This document shows positions 46,383-55,043 of a stretch of 64,000 nucleotides of DNA, piece by piece; the stretch's first letter is position 1; each line of letters opens with the position of its first letter. The DNA is from Ruminiclostridium cellobioparum DSM 1351 = ATCC 15832 (GTDB taxonomy: Bacteria; Bacillota; Clostridia; Acetivibrionales; DSM-1351). The position numbers were made by a program, and so were the translations under genes. A model generated the notes under the pieces. It saw only the letters and a program-made list of their open reading frames with translations. It was not told the DNA's origin and made no database searches. The stretch covers positions 186,001-250,000 of the forward strand of contig NZ_JHYD01000003.1 of NCBI RefSeq assembly GCF_000621505.1, given 5' to 3'.

Positions 46383-47588
46383 ATGAATCAGGATAACTTG
46401 AAATCAAAACATGTTATGGCATTGTACTTTATTCTGGCACTTTTGATCGGTTGTGCAATGGGGATCATCAACCCCATTGCAACAACCCATATGACAACCT
46501 GCAATACATCAAGTGTCTGGATTGGAGTTATATCTTCGGCCTATTTTGTGTTCCTTTCCATAGGAGCCATACTGTCGGTACTTAAATTAAAAGGGAAAAA
46601 TGTAAAGAGCCTCATGATAGCCGGATTAATTACTGCGGCGGTATGTGCGGCACTGTTTCCTGTGTTGAATAATATTATCCTTTGGCTGTTACTTATGGCT
46701 TTAATGGGGATTGGAATCAGCTTTAATATGACAGGTGTGCAGGCAATCCTGCACAGTGTATCAAATAAAAACAACCGTGGAGTTGTCAGCGGCTTATACA
46801 GCTTTTTTTTTGCAGTGGGTTTTATCGTCAGCTCTGTAATCGGACCGGCTATTTATGAAGCGGTTTCCTGGGCGGCATTCCTCGTCGGAACAGCTTGCCT
46901 TGTGATAGATGCGGCATTGGTATACTTTTTTGTAAAGTATGTCGTAACAATTCCGGTAGCACTGGAAGAAAGAATCATTCACAAAATTCAGCTTCCGCTC
47001 TTTAGTGCCTTTGTCTATGGATTCTCCGAAACTACCTTGGTGACTATGTATCCAATGTTTTTGATCAATCAGCATTACGATTTAAAGAAGATGGGTTTTT
47101 TCCTTGCGGTTTTTGTGGTGGGCAGCCTGGTTGGAATACTGCCTGTTACCCTGCTGTCCGACCGGGCCGGAAGAAAAAAGATACTGGCAGGGTGTATGGC
47201 ATTGTCTTGTTTTGCCGTCCTTGGGATTGTCCTGTTCGGGGGTTATGAGTCCCGTCTGTTCTTTTCCTTTTTTTCCGGTTTTGTAATCGGACCGCTTTAT
47301 CCGCTGTCGCTGGCCCTGTCGGTTGAGGAGGTCAAAGAAAATGATCTGGCTTCGGCTACCTCGTTTTTTACATTTTCCTACGGTTTCGGGTCGGCTGCAG
47401 GTCCATTTATGACATCACTTTTAATATACCTTTACGGTGACAAACATATTTTCACCATGTGCCTTGTGCTTTTTTTCGCCTTCCTCATATATTTAACCTT
47501 TAAGACGTTCCAGGAAAAATTCAACAGCTTGTATGCAAAGGGGGAATTGAAAAATGAAAAAACCAAAAAAAGAAAGTTTGACCAATAA
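46383..47588 (+). CDS. MFS transporter, probable product exporter
   Basis: A 401-residue membrane protein with about 12 hydrophobic segments. The A-motif-like loop between segments 8 and 9 region (LLSDRAGRKKIL, near 255) and a large family-like N-half (NPIATTHMTTCNTSSVWIGVISSAYF) indicate the major facilitator superfamily. It lies between the NRPS and PKS genes, 17 bp after the first and overlapping the second by 35 bp, so it is cotranscribed. Export of the cluster product is the likeliest role; self-resistance is possible. Confidence 0.85.
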   Translation: MNQDNLKSKHVMALYFILALLIGCAMGIINPIATTHMTTCNTSSVWIGVISSAYFVFLSIGAILSVLKLKGKNVKSLMIAGLITAAVCAALFPVLNNIILWLLLMALMGIGISFNMTGVQAILHSVSNKNNRGVVSGLYSFFFAVGFIVSSVIGPAIYEAVSWAAFLVGTACLVIDAALVYFFVKYVVTIPVALEERIIHKIQLPLFSAFVYGFSETTLVTMYPMFLINQHYDLKKMGFFLAVFVVGSLVGILPVTLLSDRAGRKKILAGCMALSCFAVLGIVLFGGYESRLFFSFFSGFVIGPLYPLSLALSVEEVKENDLASATSFFTFSYGFGSAAGPFMTSLLIYLYGDKHIFTMCLVLFFAFLIYLTFKTFQEKFNSLYAKGELKNEKTKKRKFDQ

Positions 47589-50500
47589 CAGTCAGGAGAC
47601 TTCAAAGGCTTGCAGGGAAATTGCCGTGATAGCGGCAGCCTGCCGATTTCCGGATGCCGACACACCCGAAGCCTTCTGGGACAATATTGTAAATGGAAGG
47701 TGCAGTTTCAAGGAAGTTCCTTCAGACCGGTGGAGCATCGAGCAGCATTACAGTCCTGAACCGGTCTTTGGAAAGACCGGTTGTAGGACCGGGGCATTTA
47801 TTGAGGATGTATACGGCTTTGAACCCGAAATGTTTAACATTGACGACAGGGAAGCGGCCATTATGGACCCTCAGCAAAGGATCATGCTGGAATTGTTTCA
47901 TGAGCTTGTGGAAAGGGCAGGATACAGCAAAGGCGAAATGGAAAAGAAATTGGTAGGCCTGTACCTTAGTCCGGGTGTGAACCAATTTTACGAATTTCAC
48001 CTCAATACACTCCAGATGGAGAAGTTTCAGGAATTTAACAGTTTCTCGGCACTTTCGGATAAACAGCAAACTGAAATTATGGAGGAATGGAAGAACAGAT
48101 TTGGAAAAACCGAACCCCATCCCAACATTCTGGTAGATAATATTCCCAATATGGTGGCATCCAGAATATCCCAGGAATTTAATCTCAAAGGGCCCAGTAT
48201 TGTAGTGGATACGGCCTGTTCCTCGGCGCTTGTGACCATCCACCTGGCATGTGAAGCAATACAGCGCGGGGAGTGTGATATGGCTGTTGCAGGTGGTATT
48301 AATCTCCTGCTGACACCAACACCTTATCTGTATTTCAGTTATGCGGGGGCTCTTTCCAACAGGGGAGAATGCCGTGTTTTTGATGCCGGAGCCGACGGTT
48401 TCGTGCCCGGAGAAGGGGCTGGAATGGTCATGCTAAAAGCATTTGATAAAGCGGTGGCTGATGGAGACCGGATTCTGGGTGTCATCAAGGCCAGCATGAT
48501 AAATAACGATGGCCGTTCCATCGGTGTTATGGCCCCAAACCCCGACGGACAAAGGGAGGTCATTGAAGCACTTTATAAAAAATACGGAATGAACCCGTGC
48601 GATATACAGTATGTGGAAGCCCACGGTACCGGCACGGCTATCGGCGATCCAAGTGAAATACGGGCACTGGCCAAAGCCTTTGGCACCTGGGGGCCGCAGA
48701 AACAGTCCATTGCTATAGGTTCGGTAAAAGCCAATATCGGACATTTATTGAATGCTGCCGGAATCGCCAGCTTTATCAAGGTGCTGATGGCATTGAATTA
48801 TGGTATAAAGCCGCCGGTGGTCAATGTAAACACACCAAATCCGCTTATCAAATTTGAACAGACACCTTTTAATATGCTCAGGGAAGCCCGGGAGTGGAAA
48901 AAACCCAGGGGTAAAAAACGTACGGCTGCCATTAATTCCTTTGGGTTTGGAGGAACCAACTGCCACATGGTATTGGAGGAGCCGCCCGAAACAGCAAATC
49001 ATTCTCTTCCTGAAACGGTACCGGCGGCAGATGGTATTTTGTGCATTTCCTCCCACAGTGAAGAATCACTGTATGCAAAAATTCAAAACCTGGCAGCAGA
49101 TATGGAGGTCCACCCTGAGTATAGGCTGGAGGACATTTGTTTCACCTTGAGTAACAGGGAGAATTACGGAAAATACCGTTATTCCACTGCAGCCTCCTCC
49201 TGTGAAGAACTTCTGGGCAGGTTAAAAAATGCTGCCTGCACAGGTTTTTTGGAAAAGAGACAGATCAGGACAGCGTTCATGTTTACAGGGCAGGGGTCTC
49301 AGTATGTCGGCATGGGAAAAGAACTGTATGAGTGCCTTCCAGGTTTCAGAGACATTCTGGACCAATGCTCGGATGCATTTAAACCCCATCTTGATAATTC
49401 CATTACAGACCTGATTTTCGGTATAAAAGCCGACGAACCGGTTTTGTCGCAAACCGGGATAACCCAGCCGGTGGTTTTTTCAATGGATTATGCAATCGGT
49501 AAATACTTAATGTCACTGGGTATACAACCGGCGTATATGATGGGCCACAGCCTCGGAGAATGGGTGGCGGCATGCCTGGCAGGTTGCGTCAGCCTCAGGG
49601 ATGCCGCTGGTTTGGTTGCCCTGCGCGGCAGACTGATGCAGGAATTAAAGGCGGAGGGCTCAATGGCGGCTGTATTTGCTCCTGCCGGCAAGGTGGAAGA
49701 GCTCATAGCACCATTCCGGGACAGATTATGGATCGGGGCCTATAACGCAACGCATCAGGTTGTGTCGGGATATTCCCATACTCTGGAGGAATTTGCCGGC
49801 CTGCTTCAAAAAAACGGTATTGTCTGCAAAAAGCTCAAGGTATCCCAGGCCTTCCATACCCCGTTAATGAACCCCATGCTGGAGATATTTGAAGAAGCGC
49901 TGAACAAGGTTGAATTTTGTCGGCCCGTCATTCCTATTATTTCAAATGTCACCGGTGATGTGATGACCGAAGTACCAGGTGCCGTCTATTGGACGAAACA
50001 TATCCTCAGCGCGGTCAAATTCGAACAGAGTGTGAAACGTGCCGGGGAAATGGGTGTCAACAGCTTTGTAGAGGTGGGGCCGGATAAAATATTGTCGGGT
50101 ATGGCCCGGGGTGCAGTGGACCGGAAGGATATCCTGATACTGGAGACACAGGACAGGAAAAAGAAAGGGCTTAACGTTCTTCTCAACACGCTTGGCAGTA
50201 TGTACGGCAACGGTTTAAATTTGGATTTGAAAAAGCTTGATTACAATAGTAAACCCCGGGTTCTGCCATTGAGTACGTATCCATTCAAACATAGGGCTTT
50301 TAAACCGGATTTTGGCAGCTCGGGCAGCACAGCCGTGTTTAAAAAGCTGTTCCATCAATGGGCATGGGATAGGGAGGAACGGATAGAGGAGCAGATTGAC
50401 AGGAACGGTTCCTTAATTATATTACATGACGGAAACCTGAAGGATATTCTTTCGGAGTGGCAGAATTTGAATTACAGCAAAATTTTTCAGGTTGTTTCCG

Positions 50501-53500
50501 GCAGGGAATATAATTTTGACGGGGATGGGTTTTTCACCGTGAATCCGGGCAATTCAGCCCACTTTAAGAAAGTTCTTGAAAATATTCCGGAACAGCAGGT
50601 CAACGTACTCCACCTGTGGAATTGTCAGCAGGAATGCTGCAATCCGCAGGAAATATTGGCAAACGATACACTGCTGGAACAGGGGGCTTTCAGCCTGATA
50701 CACCTTGGAAAGGCCCTTGCTGAACGGGCAGGGAAGTCAAGGGTAATGGTTGTAACCAATCGCATGTCCCCGGTTATGGAAGGAGATACTTCACAAAATC
50801 CTCATCAGTTTATGGCAGCAGCTTTAGGACTTGCTGCAGACCAGGAAAATAACGGAATTGAATTATGTGTGCTTGACCTGGACAGAGCCGAGTATCCCTC
50901 CGGAAAAGAACTGCTGGAGGCTGCCGTCAGCGAATTAAACTCCGGGTTTCCGGACGAATCAATGGCAGCTGTGCGCAAGGGATGCAGATATGTCCGTAAA
51001 CTTCAAAAGCTGGATGAGAGCATTCAGCAGCAGGAAGTGGAATTCATTGACGGAGAAACCTATTTGGTCACCGGCGGAACCGGCCCGGTAGCGGGTGAAA
51101 TTTGCAGGGTGCTTGCAGGGCAGGCAAAGCTGAATCTGATATTAACCGGCAGAAAACCATTGCCTGAGGGAGAAAAGGCTGTATCATCGGATGCTGATCC
51201 TTCAATTGCAGATAAGCTGGAGGTACTCAAGTCCATTGAGCAGGCTGGTTCAAAAGCCGTCTATTATCCGGTTGATGTCAATGATCCGGAACAAATGAAG
51301 GAATTGATCCAAACCGTTAACCGGGAATGGGGACCTGTCAATGGAGTGGTTCATGCCGCGGGTTTATGGGATGCGTCCTCCTTCCAGCTTCTGTCCAAGG
51401 AACTTGATATAATTAAAAAGGTACTGCAGCCGAAGGTTCAGGGAACAATTATCACTGATCTGGTTACCAGGGATCAGCCCTTAAAATTTTTTGCAGCGCT
51501 GTCCTCGGTTTCTGCCTCCAGAAAATTGTGGTCTGCAGGACTTGGAGACTATGCAGCTGCCAACGCTTTCTTAGATGGCTACGCATATTATAGAAATTCA
51601 GTTGGTGCTCCCGGAAAGACAGTGGCATTAAACTATTCATTATGGGCTGAGAAGGGCATGGTTCAAAAATTCGGGGATGCAACGCTTTTGGCTGTCAAGG
51701 CCCAGGGGCTCAATCCCTTGAAAGCCGAAACAGCAGCTGCTGCCTTTCTTCCGGCCCTTCAGTTTAAGCAGGAAAGTGTTATTCACATTCTGGACCTGAT
51801 CCCGGCTACCGGAAAAAGCCCAAACTTGCCGGTAATAGAGAAAATGGCAACTGACAAAAGTTTTTCAAGGGGAGACAGTGTCCTGCCTGTTAAGAATGTA
51901 AGGGGCCAGGTATTGAATTTGATTGCGGGCTATCTGGATATCCCGGAAGGCCAGCTTGATATATCCGCCAACTTCATGGAAATCGGACTGGATTCCATAG
52001 GTGCAACCCGGATGATCAGCGACATAAGCCGCCTGCTGAACATGGAGCTGTATCCTACTCTGGTATTTGAGTACCAGACTCCCGAGGAATTGATACGATA
52101 TATTGAGAATACCTTGAAACAGGCCGGAGAATCAGGCAGTCCCGCTGAAACGAAATCCGGTCAGGCCGGTGAGGCAGCTCATGGAGCGGAAGATGATGAT
52201 ATTGCTATTATCGGCATGAGCTTGCGGGTGCCGGGTGCCAATACCCTTACGGAGTACTGGGATATTATAAAGGAAGGAAAGTGTGTCATAGGGGATATCC
52301 CTGCCGAACGCTGGGATGCGGAAGAATTCTACAGTACCGATTCCGGCTCTGCTCATACCATGTATAGTAAAAAAGGTGGTTTTATCCGTAATCCTTATGA
52401 TTTTGACCCCTTGTTTTTCGGAATCTCACCCAACGAAGCAGAAGTAATGGATCCGCAGCAGCGTATTTTTTTGATGGTGGCATGGGAAGCCCTTCAATCT
52501 GCCGGTTACGGGGGAAAACACTGTACAAACCGCATAGGAGTATTTGCAGGCACAGAGCAGAATACATATATGGAACATTTTGCAGGCTACAATTCATATA
52601 TGCGGATTAAGAGAAAATTGGGCGAGAATGAAGCTTTTAAGAGTCTGGAGAAAGACAAGCAGGAAAAGATATTGTCAGGTATTCTTAACACACTTGAACC
52701 GGCTAAAATGGTTGCCGATGCGGCGGCAGGTAACGGTCTTAATGAAATAGCCGCAAGGGTCAGCCACTGCCTGAACCTGACCGGACCCAGCCTGATTGTC
52801 AATTCAGCCTGCTCCTCCTCTCTTGTGGCGGTACACCTTGCCTGTGAAAATTTGCGCTCCGGTCAGGCCGATATGGCAATTGCCGGAGGAGTTAATCTTA
52901 ATCTGAATCCCACTCCCTTCATCTGCTTGAGCCGTGTGACGGCGCTATCTCCAACGGGAGCCTGCTATCCCTTTGATAGCAGGGCGGATGGTCTGGTACT
53001 TTCCGAAGGGACGGGGGCTGTACTGCTTAAACCTTTAAAAAATGCAGTACAGGATAAGGACTTCATTTATGCGGTTATTAAAGGCTCTGCAATTAATAAT
53101 GACGGCCGATCACAGGGAATAACGGCGCCAAGGCCCCAGGGTCAGGCCGAAACCATTAGAAACGCTTACCTGAAGGCCGGAATAAATCCCGAAACCGTTT
53201 CGTACATCGAGACCCATGGTACAGGTACGCCGTTGGGAGATCCTATTGAGGTTGAGGGAATGACTCTTGCAATGAGAACCTTTACCGATAAAAAAACTTT
53301 TTGCGGTATAGGATCAGCCAAAGCAGCCATTGGCCATATGCTGTCGGCAGCGGGCATCGTCAGCCTGATCAAGGTTGTTCTGGCCCTTAATAACAGAATG
53401 CTTCCCCAAACGGTGAATTTTGACCGGCCAAACCCCAATATCAACTTTGAAAGCTCTCCCTTTTATGTAATCAGCAAGGCACCGAAGAAATGGGAGAGTA

Positions 53501-54810
53501 CGGGGGACTTCCCCAGGAGAGCGGGTGTCAATGCTTTTGGGTTTGGAGGGACCAACGCTCATGTGATCCTGGAGGAGGCACCGGAAACAGAAGCGGAGCA
53601 GGAAGCTGGTGAGAAAACGCCATATATTCTTACACTAACCGGAAGAAATGAAAAAGTGATAAAAATAATTGCCGCCAAATTAAAGGATTACGTGATCCAA
53701 AGCGGTGTGGATGCAGGCTCTGTCTGCTATACCATGAATAATGCGCAAAAGGAAATGTCCTTTAAGCTGGCAGCCACAATCAGTAATAAAGAGGAACTGC
53801 TTGAGACTTTGGAAGCCATTGAAAATGGTAATTTGCAAGGCAATATTTTTAAAGGCCGTTCCAACCCCAACAGAGAAATGCCTGTTTATCTTGTGATGCA
53901 GGATGAAGAGCCATTAAGTGAAGGCCTTGTTGACACAATCGGGAAACGGTACAGGATATTTGGCGAAGCTTATGGGAGGTGCATGGACATATGCACTGAA
54001 TGTGCGGACACCAGGGATGGGATTGTTCATGACAGGGTCAGGTTATTTTCCTTCCATTATGCTGCCGGTGTTCTGCTGCATGATTTTGATGTTGTACCGT
54101 CAGGCATTTTTACAGGAGGAACAGGAATTGCTGCAGCAATGGCGTTAACAGGAATTGTTTCACTAAAGCAAGCAGCTGCCATGGTTTGTGAGATAAACCC
54201 CGTTGCTGAGGAGCCGGAAGGAATAACTGCGGCTTTGTTCGGCAACTGTGAGGTAATCACGGAGCAGGGTCCGGTCTCAAACGAAAATCTTGTCTGGTAT
54301 GTGCAAAACCGGGAGATTTACAATTTCAAAGTCAACGCAGGATGGATCAATTCCTCGGCAGGTAAGGATGATGCTCTGATTTTTATAAAGTCAAACTGTG
54401 AAGACCTGAAACAATACAATAGTAAGGCCTTCGGAATGTTTTCCAAAGATCTGTCGGAACCATTATCCGAGGAGCCTGTGCATAGGCTTCTGGCAGGTTT
54501 ATATACCTGCGGAGCCAGATTCAATCCGGGGAGGCTCTACGGAAAAAATACCCGAAGGATACCTCTGCCCACATATCCATTTGAATATCAAACCTATAAG
54601 GTTTCCTTCAAGGATGATTCATTGGTTAATACTGCCGAAGCAGAAACAGTGGTCCGGCCTGTTCCGGTTCAGACCGCCGTCCGGCATGAAAGTAAACCTG
54701 TCCCATCAGTATTGCAGCTGGTGAAAATGGAAAAGCTTCCTGTTATGGATCCGGAGGAGAGGAAAAGAAGTCTGGAAATGCTGAAGGCAGATTTACTGCG
54801 TATTCCATAG
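47554..54810 (+). CDS. Type I polyketide synthase KS-AT-KR-ACP-KS with decayed second AT
   Basis: A 2418-residue protein. Module 1: KS (about 20-460, Cys222 in DTACSS, EAHGTGT, NIGH), AT (about 560-860, GHSLGEW with Ser666; AFH in the specificity region suggests malonyl-CoA), KR (about 930-1420 with its structural half; TGGTGPVAG near 1171 and SSVSAS...DYAAANAF) and ACP (Ser1481 in GLDSIG). There is no DH or ER, so a beta-hydroxyl is expected. Module 2: KS (about 1575-2015, Cys1753 in NSACSS, ETHGTGT, AAIGH), then a region aligning with AT where GHSLG is TGGTG (2187-2191), so the catalytic Ser is lost. No ACP or thioesterase follows. SD AAAGGGGG; start overlaps the MFS gene. Confidence 0.92.
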   Translation: MKKPKKESLTNNSQETSKACREIAVIAAACRFPDADTPEAFWDNIVNGRCSFKEVPSDRWSIEQHYSPEPVFGKTGCRTGAFIEDVYGFEPEMFNIDDREAAIMDPQQRIMLELFHELVERAGYSKGEMEKKLVGLYLSPGVNQFYEFHLNTLQMEKFQEFNSFSALSDKQQTEIMEEWKNRFGKTEPHPNILVDNIPNMVASRISQEFNLKGPSIVVDTACSSALVTIHLACEAIQRGECDMAVAGGINLLLTPTPYLYFSYAGALSNRGECRVFDAGADGFVPGEGAGMVMLKAFDKAVADGDRILGVIKASMINNDGRSIGVMAPNPDGQREVIEALYKKYGMNPCDIQYVEAHGTGTAIGDPSEIRALAKAFGTWGPQKQSIAIGSVKANIGHLLNAAGIASFIKVLMALNYGIKPPVVNVNTPNPLIKFEQTPFNMLREAREWKKPRGKKRTAAINSFGFGGTNCHMVLEEPPETANHSLPETVPAADGILCISSHSEESLYAKIQNLAADMEVHPEYRLEDICFTLSNRENYGKYRYSTAASSCEELLGRLKNAACTGFLEKRQIRTAFMFTGQGSQYVGMGKELYECLPGFRDILDQCSDAFKPHLDNSITDLIFGIKADEPVLSQTGITQPVVFSMDYAIGKYLMSLGIQPAYMMGHSLGEWVAACLAGCVSLRDAAGLVALRGRLMQELKAEGSMAAVFAPAGKVEELIAPFRDRLWIGAYNATHQVVSGYSHTLEEFAGLLQKNGIVCKKLKVSQAFHTPLMNPMLEIFEEALNKVEFCRPVIPIISNVTGDVMTEVPGAVYWTKHILSAVKFEQSVKRAGEMGVNSFVEVGPDKILSGMARGAVDRKDILILETQDRKKKGLNVLLNTLGSMYGNGLNLDLKKLDYNSKPRVLPLSTYPFKHRAFKPDFGSSGSTAVFKKLFHQWAWDREERIEEQIDRNGSLIILHDGNLKDILSEWQNLNYSKIFQVVSGREYNFDGDGFFTVNPGNSAHFKKVLENIPEQQVNVLHLWNCQQECCNPQEILANDTLLEQGAFSLIHLGKALAERAGKSRVMVVTNRMSPVMEGDTSQNPHQFMAAALGLAADQENNGIELCVLDLDRAEYPSGKELLEAAVSELNSGFPDESMAAVRKGCRYVRKLQKLDESIQQQEVEFIDGETYLVTGGTGPVAGEICRVLAGQAKLNLILTGRKPLPEGEKAVSSDADPSIADKLEVLKSIEQAGSKAVYYPVDVNDPEQMKELIQTVNREWGPVNGVVHAAGLWDASSFQLLSKELDIIKKVLQPKVQGTIITDLVTRDQPLKFFAALSSVSASRKLWSAGLGDYAAANAFLDGYAYYRNSVGAPGKTVALNYSLWAEKGMVQKFGDATLLAVKAQGLNPLKAETAAAAFLPALQFKQESVIHILDLIPATGKSPNLPVIEKMATDKSFSRGDSVLPVKNVRGQVLNLIAGYLDIPEGQLDISANFMEIGLDSIGATRMISDISRLLNMELYPTLVFEYQTPEELIRYIENTLKQAGESGSPAETKSGQAGEAAHGAEDDDIAIIGMSLRVPGANTLTEYWDIIKEGKCVIGDIPAERWDAEEFYSTDSGSAHTMYSKKGGFIRNPYDFDPLFFGISPNEAEVMDPQQRIFLMVAWEALQSAGYGGKHCTNRIGVFAGTEQNTYMEHFAGYNSYMRIKRKLGENEAFKSLEKDKQEKILSGILNTLEPAKMVADAAAGNGLNEIAARVSHCLNLTGPSLIVNSACSSSLVAVHLACENLRSGQADMAIAGGVNLNLNPTPFICLSRVTALSPTGACYPFDSRADGLVLSEGTGAVLLKPLKNAVQDKDFIYAVIKGSAINNDGRSQGITAPRPQGQAETIRNAYLKAGINPETVSYIETHGTGTPLGDPIEVEGMTLAMRTFTDKKTFCGIGSAKAAIGHMLSAAGIVSLIKVVLALNNRMLPQTVNFDRPNPNINFESSPFYVISKAPKKWESTGDFPRRAGVNAFGFGGTNAHVILEEAPETEAEQEAGEKTPYILTLTGRNEKVIKIIAAKLKDYVIQSGVDAGSVCYTMNNAQKEMSFKLAATISNKEELLETLEAIENGNLQGNIFKGRSNPNREMPVYLVMQDEEPLSEGLVDTIGKRYRIFGEAYGRCMDICTECADTRDGIVHDRVRLFSFHYAAGVLLHDFDVVPSGIFTGGTGIAAAMALTGIVSLKQAAAMVCEINPVAEEPEGITAALFGNCEVITEQGPVSNENLVWYVQNREIYNFKVNAGWINSSAGKDDALIFIKSNCEDLKQYNSKAFGMFSKDLSEPLSEEPVHRLLAGLYTCGARFNPGRLYGKNTRRIPLPTYPFEYQTYKVSFKDDSLVNTAEAETVVRPVPVQTAVRHESKPVPSVLQLVKMEKLPVMDPEERKRSLEMLKADLLRIP

Positions 54811-54874
54811 GTACACCGGCAACAGTGCAGTTTGTGCCGTCAGTCAGCCTGGAATTTTTCAAGTACCATGGACA

Positions 54875-54922
54875 AGAAACACAGACAATGCAATAAAAGC
54901 AGGGTCTGTGTTTCTTTAATTA
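54875..54922 (+). terminator. Terminator of the biosynthetic cluster
   Basis: AGAAACACAGAC (54875-54886) pairs perfectly with GTCTGTGTTTCT (54904-54915), followed by a T-rich tail. It marks the end of the PKS operon. Confidence 0.8.
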
Positions 54923-55043
54923 TTTTCGTTTTTTCAGGTTTTCAGTTTGTTTACATTTTTGATATAAGTTTTGTTCTTTACGTCTTTTATGTTAAAATTA
55001 ATTTATATGTTGATTACCTATTGAATGATCTCTGGAGGTAGGC

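Noticed and set aside
54832-55041. 69-residue frame after the PKS gene
   Set aside because: It contains the cluster terminator stem, lacks an SD and resembles AT-rich random translation.
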